Source: Apostichopus japonicus
Lineage: Eukaryota > Echinodermata > Holothuroidea > Aspidochirotida > Stichopodidae
Assembly: GCF_037975245.1 (NCBI RefSeq)
Contig: NC_092574.1
Coordinates: 23,563,713 to 23,627,712 of the forward strand
DNA: 64,000 bases
Direction: 5' to 3'
The position numbers and the translations under genes were made by a program. The notes under the pieces were generated by a model. It had not been told where the DNA came from, did not search any database, and was given only the letters and a program-made list of their open reading frames with translations. This document shows, piece after piece, positions 1 to 12,197 of the stretch (position 1 is its first letter; each line of letters opens with the position of its first letter).

Positions 1-2200
1 CTAACACCTTAACTGATCCACTCTCGGCCCCAGTCCCTTTCCTGAGATTGTAACTATATGATCATGATGACTTTACATCAATTGTGTATCACAAGTTCCT
101 TTGAAAGGAAAATATCAGAAAAAGGTTAGAAACTGTCCATACTGTCAGTATGAGTGCTTTGAAGCATGGCTTGGGAGTGCAGTTTACACTGGTACATGCA
201 TTACAAAATTCTCCCAACTTGCCTGTAATCAAAGATGTTTCATGAATAGTTCATTACAGAATTCTTTATTCTGTTTGAATTGCAGTCAAGAATGATGATC
301 CAATGACAACATTAATACAGGCTTTTCAGATCACAACCAGCATTTAAACACAAGAACAGATCAACTGTAGATATATGTATATGCATTATGCTTCAACGTG
401 GTTACATTGACCAATTGTCACAGTATGTAAATTTGAAATAAATTTAAATATTTTTTGCATCATCGATTTCTAATCAAGCTTCTTTGATGCAAAGAATCAC
501 AATATAGCTACATATGTTTGTACACTGTTAATCACTGAATTTACCAGCACTGCAAAACTACTGCTTGCATTTGGTTACCGTTACCAATTTACATTGTATA
601 AATATGCATTGTTAAAAATGAATATGTAGTACTCAATATTCATTACTGAATATTCATGACAGAATGTTATCACACATTTCTTGCTTTAATTCTGCTGTTT
701 CTTAATAAAACTTCTTTATGCACTTTAAAGAATCAATGACAATCTATGATGAAACCATTGTTGCAGAAATGGCCATCAAAAATTCAATGAGGATCTAGCC
801 ACCCATTTGAAGATTAATAAGTGGGCTAAAAGCAGTTTCAAAATCAACTTCAGAAGCAAGTGGATTTTAGGAGTTTGCAAAAGGGAACGTTTGGAAATGC
901 ATAACTTTGACAAAAGCATCATTTACTTTCATTTTGTTTTTACTTCAATTTAGTTTGAAGAAGAAACATTGTGCAAAAGTAGAAATCACGACAATGTAAT
1001 ATGTAAAAGGAGCCATCACTTTCAACAACAACAACAAAACAACACTAACTTTTTTTTGCAGAATATTGCATGTTAAAATTGCCAACAAAATAAAGCAAAT
1101 CTTTTTGTTCTTATCAGCATTTTTACTTATGGTAAATTAACTGAACAGCCAAGCTATCTTGCCTAGATCTACAGTCGTCGATGGTAGGACGGAAAGCTGG
1201 TTTCAGAAACCTTCTGTAGTCATGTGACTATCGAAGTTTACCAGTTACCATCAACAAAGAGGACGGGAGTGGTTTAAACTCCAACATGTTCTGAGAACTT
1301 GTTCGTTATAATAAATATTAAATATTTTTTTAATAAAAATTATAAAAAAAATATATATAAAAAAAAACAAAAAACGAGCCACATTAAAAAAAATCAGATG
1401 TATCACAAATGATTAATTTTTTGATTAAAATGATTAATTTGAAAATGAGCAACAGCAACAGCATGTAAAAACAGTCTTCACCCCCACCTTTTTGCTTTAC
1501 AAATTTTCAGTGGATAATTCTTACCACACATTACAACAGGAAAATAAGCAAATTAAGGATCAGAAAAATACAAAACTAAAAAAAGCTACTATTGTATGAA
1601 CAACTAAGTAAAATTCAATCGTAAAAATTATGTACAATTCTTTTGTTTTTTAACTTTTACTTAACCAAAGCAAAGAATAGAAGGAAATTTTACAACAATA
1701 TCAAGATGAAATGAACTACCTTTCAAAGTTGAGATCCAAACCAAGTGGCTGAAATCAGTTAATTAAGGATTGCTCTCCCTTGAGGCAATCTTTCCACTTA
1801 ATTAATAATTATTGCTGCCATTGTGTAGCCGATTGTAATATGATAATAACACTATGTGCATACAATTTTCATTATGTATAAGTTACTATGCAAAAAGGGT
1901 TGTAATTACGTAAAATATGCACCAAAACACCCTCCTCTGCTGGGGAGGGACTACTACCCTGGTTGATGAGAATGTGACACAGCTTACAGAATATATATCT
2001 TAAGACACATGAATAATGTAAGCCAATCCACAGGAGGCAAGGTAAGACCCCAAGACTACCTGGAAACCTTCATGTGAACTGATACGGCATGTATGTACCA
2101 CGTACTATATCCCAATATTGCAACATTCATAAAATGTTCTGCATCGTTAACCCTGGTCCTTTAGCCCTCTGCGGCTCTCACACTACAACACATACCTTTC
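1..2200. other. Gene-poor flank, possible 3' UTR material
   Basis: AT-rich sequence with no open frame I can support as coding. An AATAAA motif lies at 437-442 on the plus strand, so the first few hundred bases could be the 3' UTR of a plus-strand gene that starts left of the window, but no coding end is recognisable. An A-rich low-complexity stretch lies at about 1320-1400. Part of 1900-2284 is probably the 3' UTR of the minus-strand ANKRD10-like gene, whose stop is at 2285-2287. Confidence 0.4.
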
Positions 2201-2284
2201 CTTGACAAATCTAACGAGTCTCCGTTCATCGTCACCGGGAGATCTCTGACGTGACATTCTAGCGCATTGGCTGGAAATCTTTGG

Positions 2285-2559
2285 TCAGAAGAAGTGACTG
2301 TAAGATTGTGTCTCATAGGCACTACTGCAGAGTTTTTCGTAGCCATGTTGTGCGCGCAGGGCTGCTTGGTGTTCGACAACACTAGAGGGGGTCAACATAC
2401 CCTGTTGTTGCGCTGGCTGTAGGATAGAATTGTTGTTGTTGTTTTCTAGCAATGAGTCATGCAAGTGGTCTTCGGGTCTCTCTTTTTGACAGGCGAGTGA
2501 GATGAAGGTGTTCGATGAATCGGGGCCTATGTGACAAGCTTGTCTAAAGACACCACTCT
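2285..2559 (-). CDS. ANKRD10: ANKRD10 exon 6 (terminal exon)
   Basis: Acceptor gattattacag|AGAGTGG is phase-compatible with exon 5. It encodes 90 residues including a five-Asn run, a Gln-rich stretch and TPSSVVEHQAAL, then a Tyr-rich end before the stop at 2285-2287. The SVVEH motif resembles the vertebrate ANKRD10 C-terminus as I remember it. It is low-complexity overall, so weaker than the ankyrin exons. Confidence 0.6.
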
Positions 2560-5500
2560 CTGTAATAATCAAAGATGCAAAATGAAAAGTCAGAGGTCGT
2601 CGTCGGGGAGTCGCAGGAGCCAATAGATGTGTGACGGGATGGGAAACGAATCAAAATGTATCCAGGTATGGTGGGACTGATAGTACTGAGATTCTTTGCT
2701 ATATCCTACAGACATTTGATACTAATAATCTACATTTGCAGAGAGAATTCCGTTGTGAACAAAAAACACTAGCTGGCTGAAACGTTCTATGCAAATCATG
2801 AATTCCAAATGAAGTCCAGCGACTATATTATAATAAGACCAAATCTGAATTATTCAGACAATTTTTAAGAAGTAAAGTTTCAGTACAGTCCATATCTCTA
2901 TTTTTTGGTGGTATATGTGAAACCTTAAGTAACCGAGTTCTGCAGTCATCCATGGGGGGGGGGAGAAACTTTGTTTTTGGTTAAGGTCATTGCTTATGAT
3001 GTCACACAGTGCATTAAAAAATTACTAATTTCAGATACTGGCTGACAATGTGAAAAATTAAATGCCTGTTTTCACCAACTCGCATCCCGACACTTAAGAA
3101 GTAGAATGATAGACTATCCAAAAAGCATAATGGAAGATGCTCAATTACTAGTGGGAATTAATGCGATGGATGATAAGCATTCAACGTTGACTAAAAGAGG
3201 ATTAATTGTTAATTTGCATAAGTCGCCTATCTTTATGCAGCATGCAGTCAGTAATATGTAAATTAAATTTAATATTTCCTATTAATATATACAACCCTTG
3301 GATAAGAGCACATACAGCAGATGATAAAAAATTTAAAAAAAAAAAAAACCCTTGACACTGATGCAATTTTTTTTTTGCAGTCCCTAACTTTCCATTTCAC
3401 AATGGCATTCTTCAGAAAACCCCCAAAAACGTAAAATAAAAGAATTCCTGAATTGACTTAAAATGCACATGGATTTTTCCTACTTGACCAATTTTTACTT
3501 TTTCATTATTACCTGCATTGTGATTCCTTCAGCTGCATGTGGAATAGTGAAACCACAGAGGGGAATAACAAGACACCTATCTATACCTCCACCTTTACAA
3601 GGTTGTAAAGTGTATTTTTATTCATAAAATTATTGTAATTTTAAAGTCATTAACATCCTTGCAGACAGGGCCAATTTTTAATGGTTGTCCGGGTCGTCCG
3701 AGAAGACAAAATTCCTGTTCGGATAATCTTCCAGCGGACGACTATGTAACATTTAACTAAAACAATAGGTAAAATGATAAATTGCTTTCACCCTTTTACG
3801 CTCCATCACTTTGGAGATACTTTAATGAAACAACAATAGTGGTAGGCCTATGTACTACCTGCATGTGAGTTTTACTGGCCCAAAAGCTGGTGTTCTATTC
3901 CCCAAACCTACACATCTCTCCAACTGTGTCAAATATTGGCCATTCTTTGTTATTTTGCTACATTTTCACGGACAACCGAATTTGCTGTTCAGGTAACCAG
4001 AAAGTAAGAGCTCGGGTTATCCGAGGGACAACCAGAAAATAATCCATAAAAATTTGCCCTGCTGGCAAGATATGAAGTCTGACCAAAATTCCACAAATCA
4101 ATCACAAAAAATTTACAAAGGTGGCCAAAAAGAAAACCCATCCTCTTCTTTGCTGTTTTCACAGGTAACCAGAAGAGAATGTACCTCTGTTAAAACATGC
4201 TGTTAAAACATGCTGCTGAAACATGCTGCTGAAACATGCTTGTCTTAGCATAAAATGATGGGACTACCACTAGGACATGCCCGGGTCAAATAGACCAAAT
4301 GTAGGTGGCACGCCAGAGATTGTTACTGTGATTCCATTTTAAATGATGTACCTATTTACTCTATCATAACAAACAAGGTACCAAATATGTAATTTAGTAT
4401 AAGAGACGAGCACATGTCAAGGTACATTAGCTCACCATAATCATACTCCTAACTTGTTGTAGTAATATTTAATTAATTTTGTGTGCAACAGGGAATACCA
4501 GGAATAACACAATGGTGAACTCTCAATGGAGAATGAACCACAAATGAGCGATGGAATTACAGAATTGGCCTTATCGATGCGATGCTCAGCTTACAAAAGA
4601 CGTCAAAAGACAGTGCATGTTTTTTTTGTTTCAAAAGGAATACCACATACATTTTTAAAAACAGCACCTTAACTTTTTTTGTACAGCTTTTTCACTATCG
4701 TACAATTGCAGTATGAGGAGAAGTTTTATAAACCTTCTCTCAGGAACAATCTTAAATTACAAAAGGCTGGCACTTCCACTTAGGGTGTGGATCGGCCCGA
4801 GGCAAGCAATCTAATGTATTCGGCAACATAGGAAGACAGGTACCTCCGGAGGTCATCAGCGAGGGCCGAGGACATTCTCTTGGGAGAGTTTCGTCGTTGA
4901 AGTCCATGGGGTAGTCTTGCCCAGACTGAGTAATTTCGGCTGAGAGTGAAGATGATTCTCCCATCATTGGTTCTGGAATTAAAAAAAAGAAGGTAAAATA
5001 TGTTTCCTATAAATGTACAGTGCCGTTAGATGCAATAACATTATGGGCAAATTGGTGCATGATTATCACCGAACAGCAGTGAAATACAACATGAGCATGA
5101 AAAAGCTGTCAGAAAAATTTGATGTTGCTACAAGAGTACGTAAGATATATGACCTCAAGAAGTAGGAAAAGGACACTGCTGTATGGGGATGGATGAATCT
5201 TTTCTTGATATGAAGAATGTGGATAAATGTTATTAAATGAAGCATGGGTATGCATGCAGCATTCATTTCATCTCTTAATGTGTCAAGTGCTACATAGCTA
5301 GGGGGAGTTATAATCCCTCAGTGTTTGAAACAAAGACCAATTAAGAGAACTAGTTACTATAAAGAATTCCCAAATGTGAAGGTACAAATCATTTGTCTTG
5401 TGTATGCACATTATTTGTCTTGTGTATACATTTCATATCACTTGTCTGGTGTATGCACATCATACGTCTTGTGTATGCACATCATATGTCCTGTGTATGT

Positions 5501-8500
5501 ACATCATATGTCTTGTGTATGCACACCATTTGTCTTGCTAAATTATCACTTGAATTGTGTATGCACACCATTTGTCTTATGTACTGTATGCACATCATAT
5601 GTCTAGTGTATGCACACCATTTGTCTTATGTATGCACATCATATGTCTTGTGTATGAACATCATTTGTCTTATGTATGCACATCATTTGTCTCGTGTATG
5701 CACGTCATATGTCTTGTGTATGCACATCATATGTCTTGTGTATGAACATCATTTATGTTGTGCGAAGTAAAGAGATGGACGCTATGTCCACATACCAGAT
5801 TAGGTAAGCACAAAAGTACCCAAAACAGCACACATTACAGTATCTTGATTCTTTCCAATATCAAAGGTTCAACCACATGTCTACAACCCTCACTATGGTC
5901 TCCCCACTGGACCATATTGTCTTCTGCGAACACTCATTACTGTTGCTCCCCCATCTGCAATGGAAGTGTACATATATTCTACATGTGGACAGACACACAA
6001 CATGAAATATCTGATGCCTCATATGAGCCATCAAATATTAAACATAAATATTGCGGATGCAACCCACCATTTGTCTCACCAACATAAACATACAGAGTCA
6101 GGTAACTTACCAGAAACATCAAATTTGGCACGTTTTATCATAGATGCATCTTCGTTGAATTGACCCCTCTTCCTGGAGGTCGGTTTGATTGGTGGACCCT
6201 CTGTGGTACTACAGACCATATCATTGTGTTCCTTTGGCTGGTATAGCTCCCCAGGGGTCTTACCCTCGTTATTGCACACACTGAATGGAAATCTGCAAGG
6301 ACAATGTTATGATAACATTAGTTAATGTAAATTTCAAGCACACAGGTGCAATCTAACCTTCAAACTTTACTGATATATACTAGAGTTGGTTTGAGTTGAT
6401 CTTTTCTGTTCATGAAGCTTACAGGAGATATCTTAAAATCATCTAATGTCTTAAGATCTAAATCCGACAGCAAGCAGCACATTAACTTTTATGTACAGCA
6501 CCAATGTAATACCTTGTTGTATGGAGCTATACACTAAATACATGCCAAAGTAAATATAACCTTCTCTAAATAACCATGATCACATGACTACCTTTTTATT
6601 CAAAGAAATATGAATAGCTCGGTACAGTAGTGGGCAGAGCGCAGGGCATGTAACTTCTGAGATCACTGGGTCGATTCCAGTTCTAGCCTAAATTTTCTCT
6701 TGCTCTTTTCCATCGTTTATAATTATTTCAGTCAGTTTTCCATTGCTACATTTTAACACTCATAAATATATTTTTTGCTCCAGAGTAAAGTTATGAAGCA
6801 AGACATGCTACCTAACAAATACAACCAGAATCTTTACAGGGGTAGAGGTTATGAAGTCGTTCTTTTAAAATATGGAATCTTTGAGGCAAATCACTTTCAC
6901 AAACTTCATTCTCCATGATATTTGTACCCTGAATTATTGACACAAGTTTGGCTTACTTGAAACAGCCTCCTTGAGACCGCAGCAATTGTAGACAGTCTAC
7001 GTGGCCCTGTCGAGCAGCTTTGTGGGCGGCTGTTTCACCGTGGATATCCTGCGAAGGGAAACAAGGACTTTCAGGAGTTAAGCAAAATTCATGATGACCA
7101 CCAAAACATGTCACAATATGTACCATGTTGCTATGGCAACATTGCTTGACTTGGATCAAGACACTCCTTCATGACAAGATTTACTGCGTGGTTGCGGTTT
7201 TGATATTAATTCTCCTATGCAGCACATTAAACCGTATGCAGCACATTAAACTTGCCTGTAGCAATTTACAGCTACTGTACAATATGTGGTGCCATGTTGT
7301 ATATATGAATAGTTTTATAATTATCTAAGGGCCACTGCCTTTTGACACAGAATTTTACATGATGTTATTTGAACGATTTTGAATCATTACTAGAGCATGG
7401 ATGAATAGATGCACTTAAAACTGACTCAGACAAATTAATTGTACATTTTCTGTTAGTCTGACCATTTAAAGGGGTTGACCTGTAAAGCTGTAAGTTCAAA
7501 ACATACAACAGAGGGGATGTATGTAAGAGAATGTTCAAACTTACACTGCCTACTTTAAACCGTATACTGTGGCTGATTAGCCTGATTCCATGCTGATATA
7601 TTAAATAATAAAACACAAATATTTATTTATTTTACAGCTACTGTACTGTATGTGGTGCCCCGCTGTATATATGACTTTATTAGAATAATCTAAGAGAGCA
7701 AACCACTGCCATTTGACACAGAAAATTACATTACCTTATTTGAATAGGATAAATCATTACTAGAGCATGGATGATTAGATGCAATTTAAACTGACTCAGA
7801 CAAAATTATTTGTACATTTTCTGATGCAAGTCTGAACTTTTAAAAGGGGGACCTGTAATTCCTGTAAAGCTGTACTTAAGTTAAAAACATACAACAGAGA
7901 GAATGTATTTAATAGAATGTACACTGTCAACTTCAAACAGTCTAGCTAAAATTAGCTAAAATTATTCCTTGCACATGAATTTAATCAATTTATTGTACAT
8001 TGTGATGTCATATAGAAGTAGGACTAACTGATGTAGAACAATCATCTTCATAGTTTTTTGTTTTTTTTTTGGCATGAAACTTGAAGCCTGGCTTTTGCCA
8101 AATTTGATTCTCAGGGGGAGATCTTTATGATGGTGCTGACCTGGATATCCAGGGATACACCCTGTTGCAGGAGGAAGGACAGACAAGCTGAATGGCCTGC
8201 TTCTGCTGCTACATGGAGAGGCGTCTGGTGCTGTTGCTGAGTCGCGACATTCAAGTTCACTCCAACGCCCTGCAGGAGCATCAGACATTCGAGCTGTGGG
8301 AGGAGAGCAGAGAATATTAAACCACATTTAATTAGACCTGATAGATCTGTTTACGGTGCTTGTTATCGCAATAGATATAACCAAGCCTCCCAGGAGACTG
8401 GATTTACTGTACATCTAGGAAATGCTTCAATTCAAAGGCTCAGTTAATGTAGTTGAACTATCATGTATTGTCGCACTCAACCATCTTCTAGCACAGTGTA

Positions 8501-11500
8501 ACAACAAAGAGGTATCCAGGAAACAAACTTTTACAGCCCTGGCTATTTTATCACCGGTTTGATAAGAATGTGTCTTTGAGAAAAGCTTTTTGTAGCATTT
8601 AGTGCAACTGTACTACATGCAAAGAGGACCAAGATGTTCTGGGAGGGGGGGGGGGGGAGGAGGAGGGTTAGGAAGTGGTGGAGCGAAGGACTGGAAATTT
8701 CAATTAATCAGCTTGAGGTACTGTATTTTTTCTAGTAGACCTGCAAGTACAGAACAGAGTGTTTGCAAGCTTTACTTTTGGAGCTACAGTATCATGTTTA
8801 CAAGTTTTTTAAGCTTTGACCTGCATTGAACTCAAAAGAACTTCAGAATGACCTCCACAGGAAACGATAGGTTTCTTGATATCAACAACATGGATCAACA
8901 TACTTCATATGAAGTTCATCCAAGCTTGATTTTAGGAGTTAATGTAGTTACAAAGTTTCAATGACCTTTGAGTTTCATAGAAAACAATGGGAGGGGGGGG
9001 TCTTCTAAAGTGGTACATTGTAATCATCATGTTAACCAGCCAATCACATACACACACACACATGTATGCACAAACACAAACCCACAAACACAACACCGCA
9101 ATCAGATTTATTTTGCCTTCAGCAAGGAATCAAAACAGATCAAGTGACCTTTAACCAAAGTAGCAGGAGACAGTCAATAAGTGTGACATCATCATGACAT
9201 CCATGCCCTTCTGTGAGGTCACTACTTGGCAATGAGCACTAAGCAATGTTACTATGTGACTCATCAGTTTCTTAAACAAGTTGGTGTACTGTTCCTTGTG
9301 GTTAAGAGACAACAAACAGATTACTGTGGAATTTTATCGGTGGAATTAGAGAAAACTCTGAAACTGTGATGTAATATATTTGAGTCAGTAGTTACAGCAG
9401 TAGACTGCCTAAGCAGTCTTGTTGAGTGTTGTCTTAACTCATGAAAGCAGAAATTCTATTCAACAGTACAGTATCAATACTAGCCAAGAAGGTGATTGAG
9501 AAAGGAAGACGAGCAGAGATACTGAGTCACTTATTATACTTCACAGCACTGGTACAAAATATAGGGACAGGGGAGGAGGAGGGACAGGGGAGGGGGAAGG
9601 GATATACTTATAATTACAGTACATGGTAACACATGGAAAAATGCTACAAATTAATGCTACAAACTGGCCACTTCAGTGTTGAATGATCTACAAATGCAAG
9701 GACATTTTGAACATAGAAATGTTGTAATATTGATGAAAAACTGTAAACACATCCAGGCTGCTGAAAGTGGAAACGATGGCTGCTTGTATGACACAGTTCT
9801 TCCATACAAAATAGTACAGTAATGCATTCAATTTCTACTATATACAAATTCAACGCAGTAAGAGAGTAAAGAGGTACAGTTCCGACATCTAGGGAAATTT
9901 ACAACTGCTTTTTGGTGCCCACCAGATTTCAGGTTGCTCCAGTAGATGGAAATTCAGCTACTGTACCACTGAAATGTTTCAGTTTGCAAACTTGTGTATT
10001 GTCAAGTTGTCAAGTTTATAAGATTTCAGATTTCTCTACACTGTATGAATTACAACAAACAGTAGGTCAAATTGATCTTGCTTTCAAGTTTCAAGTTCAT
10101 CCATATAGCAGATTTGCTTTCAGATTCAATGGGTACAACCTGGGCTTAATTGCTGTTGGATTGGAAGAAATTTTGGTTCTGGTGAGGATTAAAATACATT
10201 AATGTTAGTTTATAATAATACATTTTGATATGTTTTTTATATTTCTGAGCATACATATTAGTGAATGTCTGCCGGACACAAGTTCCTGCTTGCAGACTTT
10301 GTACGGCCAGTCAGTAACATGTAACGTTTGGGATGACATGTACAATATCCTGTGTCTCCACTCAAATGTGGTTACCTTCAAGACTCCACACCTTTCATTT
10401 GACTTGCTTAATTAGTGTATAGTTGTTAGTAGATGTGATACCATGCAGAGGCTATTAATTCAGTAGACAAACTGTGTAATAAGAGCTATACACTGTACTA
10501 CAAAATGGTTTGATGTTGGATCTGTGTGCAATTCATTTTAATCTGACATCAGTAGCTTTATATTTGCAATTTGTACTCTTTAACACAAGAGTTTGGAACT
10601 TGCAAGAGATGTGAGTGCATTCCTGTTGCTGCCAAATACCACCTCCGATCGTGTATGTAAATGTTTCAAGCTAGTACACTAGTAGCATAAAAGATGTTGT
10701 TCAGGCATTTATAAAAACAAATCCTTCTATTCATTGTACCCTTCATATGTGTAGCACTTTTGGTAAAATCAAAAAATCAAAATTAACATCAAAGATCAAA
10801 ATTAGCATCAGTTCAGGGTAAGCAAAAATAATATATGGGTCTACAACAATCCCCATCCTCCGAACCCCCCGGGTCTACAATAACCCCCTCCTCCCCCACC
10901 CCCACACACTTATCTAGTATAAACATTATGAAAAGTACAGTGTGTGGCAGGTCTTTATCGTATTATTAGCCTAGGAAACTACAGAAATGTGGCAGATGGC
11001 TTACAGTAACAGCACACTTGTTTACCTTAACTGCATGCCATCATCTCCCCCCCCCCTCTTTTTCTCACGCCCACGGTAGCCTATTTTTTCGATTCCATAA
11101 GATTTGTTTTTACCGAAATGGCGATGTAAGTTTCGCTTAACTGTCCTTGTTTAGTACAACACAACGGCTGTAGGCACTAGGTTGAGCAGAGAGGGCCTTT
11201 AACGAAACACAATTCGAAGCCTTTATCGTTAGGCCTAACCCTAGTATAAGTTACAATCCTATAGCATGTTACATTGAATATTACTAGCCTAATAGTAATA
11301 CTGGCGTTAGAAATTCGTCGATATGATTATGACTGTATGAAGATGGTTATTACCTGACCACGTTGAGCTGCATAATGTGCAGGTGTCCAACCACGAAAGG
11401 CGTCTTCTTCATACAGGTCAAATTTGCCGCTGTTGAGCAATTGAGACAAAGTGACCGATTCCCCATTGAAACATGCAAAATGAACAGGAAAACGTTCGCT

Positions 11501-11614
11501 AAGTCCAACACCGAAAATTGCAGTTCCTTCTTTTCCAAATTCCCCCATTTTCGAGGAACTCACTGCATACTTTGGTTGGTACCTTTCAAACAAACCGTAA
11601 TGATGCGAAAACAT
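2285..11614 (-). CDS. ANKRD10: Ankyrin repeat domain-containing protein 10 orthologue (six exons)
   Basis: Predicted join on the minus strand: 11614-11354, 8293-8141, 7048-6957, 6292-6111, 4972-4844, 2559-2285, giving about 363 residues (the vertebrate protein is about 420). The first three exons carry ankyrin units with the diagnostic GWTPAHYAAQRG, TPLHVAAEAGH and GETAAHKAARQGH motifs. These match vertebrate ANKRD10 in order, spacing and exon partition. Exon 4 has NNEGKTPGE, the start of a fourth repeat, then a basic RKR...IKRAKF segment like the nuclear-localisation region of ANKRD10. The last exon has an SVVEH motif and a Tyr-rich tail resembling the vertebrate C-terminus. Every junction has GT/AG borders and compatible phase (0, 0, 2, 1, 1). 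The molecular role of the family is poorly known; ankyrin units usually bind proteins, and a nuclear location is inferred from the basic segment. The family assignment is firm; the last two exons are less certain. Confidence 0.9.
3666..4061. mobile_element. Non-autonomous hAT-like TIR element in ANKRD10 intron
   Basis: The left end CAGGGCCAATTTTTAATGG and the reverse complement of the right end, CAGGGCAAATTTTTATGG, are near-identical inverted repeats. Subterminal copies of GGTTGTCC are also inverted. Flanks CTTGCAGA (3658-3665) and CTGGCAAG (4062-4069) look like a decayed 8-bp duplication, 5 of 8 matching. It is 396 bp with no coding capacity. The CAGGG start and 8-bp duplication suggest hAT. 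Confidence 0.65.
4189..4240. repeat. 13-bp minisatellite
   Basis: About four copies of a unit like AAACATGCTGCTG or AAACATGCTGTTA, in an intron of the ANKRD10-like gene. Confidence 0.7.
4844..4972 (-). CDS. ANKRD10: ANKRD10 exon 5 (disordered region)
   Basis: Acceptor ttaattccag|AACC completes a Glu codon with the base left by exon 4. It encodes the Ser/Glu/Pro-rich stretch beginning PMMGESSSLSAEITQSG. A donor GGAG|gtacct at 4843 leaves one base, which fits the acceptor at 2559. If that donor is skipped the frame runs on to a TAA at 4752-4754, giving an alternative C-terminus ending KWKCQPFVI. Confidence 0.62.
5386..5757. repeat. 24-bp tandem array
   Basis: About 15 copies of a unit close to TGTCTTGTGTATGCACATCA with a variable CATA/CATT junction, in the intron between ANKRD10 exons 5 and 4. 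The 24-base period is a multiple of three, so stop-free frames persist on the plus strand. These open frames are products of the repeat, not genes. Confidence 0.85.
6111..6292 (-). CDS. ANKRD10: ANKRD10 exon 4 (half ankyrin unit plus basic NLS-like segment)
   Basis: Acceptor ccttgcag at 6292, with an in-frame alternative acceptor (ccattcag) 12 bases downstream at 6280. Donor TCTG|gtaagt. It encodes CNNEGKTPGELYQPKEH, then SRKRGQFNEDASMIKRAKFD, the basic bipartite-like region seen in the family. Leaving phase is one base. Confidence 0.82.
6624..6685 (+). repeat. tRNA-like (SINE-type) Pol III promoter remnant
   Basis: An A-box-like TAGTGGGCAGAGCG at about 6628 is followed about 40 bases later by a B-box-like GGGTCGATTCCAG at 6669-6681, the spacing of a tRNA-derived SINE head. 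There is no cloverleaf with paired acceptor stem, so it is not called a tRNA gene. Confidence 0.4.
6957..7048 (-). CDS. ANKRD10: ANKRD10 exon 3 (third ankyrin unit)
   Basis: Acceptor cccttcgcag|GATATC, donor TCAA|gtaagc, 92 nt, entered in phase 0 and left with two bases. It encodes DIHGETAAHKAARQGHVDCL, the canonical helix-turn-helix of an ankyrin unit, matching the GETPIHKAARSGSLEC stretch of vertebrate ANKRD10. Confidence 0.88.
7265..7938. repeat. Diverged tandem duplication of about 300 bp in ANKRD10 intron
   Basis: Copy 1 (about 7265-7560) and copy 2 (about 7631-7938) share landmarks in the same order: TTTACAGCTACTGTAC, TGTGGTGCC, TTTGACACAGA, TCATTACTAGAGCATGGATG, ACTGACTCAGACAAA, GACCTGTAA and AACATACAACAGAG. 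The copies differ by scattered substitutions and small indels and sit about 366 bp apart between exons 3 and 2. Confidence 0.85.
8141..8293 (-). CDS. ANKRD10: ANKRD10 exon 2 (second ankyrin unit)
   Basis: Acceptor ctcctcccacag|CTCGAATG, donor CAG|gtcagc, 153 nt, phase 0 at both ends. It encodes LECLMLLQGVGVNLNV, then QTPLHVAAEAGHSACLSFLL, closely parallel to the vertebrate ANKRD10 second repeat (LECL...LNV...TPAHIAA). A longer open frame on the same strand (7962-8327) is an out-of-register shadow. Confidence 0.88.
8642..8668. repeat. G-rich run
   Basis: An uninterrupted poly-G stretch followed by GGAGGAGGAGGG. It is one of many G or C homopolymers in the window; others lie near 2955, 8992, 19032, 28590, 30498, 32222, 36256, 37211, 41333 and 42097. 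Confidence 0.7.
11354..11614 (-). CDS. ANKRD10: ANKRD10 exon 1 (start codon, first ankyrin unit)
   Basis: Encodes 87 residues: a short N-terminal leader, then RFPVHFACFNG and EEDAFRGWTPAHYAAQRGQ, the first ankyrin unit. It ends CAG|gtaata in phase 0. The ATG at 11614 is the furthest upstream in this frame; a second ATG (MGEFGKEG) lies 22 codons in and could be the real start, since vertebrate leaders are of similar, short length. Confidence 0.88.
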
Positions 11615-12197
11615 TCGGACTTTTGGACCGGCTTAGTGGATTCCTCTTCTTAGCTTTCCGGGTCTTTGTCTCAAACTTTTACGCTCGCCGTGTACAGCAT
11701 AGCACTATTATATATTGTTCGCATTGATTACATACAGAGCTGAGCAACATACGTTAAGTACGTGCGTTGTTGTAGCAAATTACAAAATTTGACAATGGCG
11801 GCCAGGCTACAAATTACGGTGGACTTTGAAAGCCATAATATAAATTCGATAAACAGCACATAAATTTCTGTGTAGCTAGCTGTTGGATTTTACAGTGTAT
11901 ATTCCGCGTAGAAACTTCACTCGATGTTCTTACTGTGCATTATGGGTATCCGTGATAGGATTCTTCCCCACGTTCATGAACTGATGAACCTATGCAAGGT
12001 TAAACAACAAAAACAAAGGCTTTGCATTGTTTGGTTTCAAGTTTTGTCTTTGTACAGGGCTCATTGGACCAAGGCAGCTCGACTAGATCCGGCTGGTTCG
12101 GATTCGAGTATATTTTCTTTTAATTGGCTTGTACTCAGGATGTATTATATTCTCAGGAAACCTCATGTTCGAAATTGAGGCAGAGGTCTTTTAGTTT

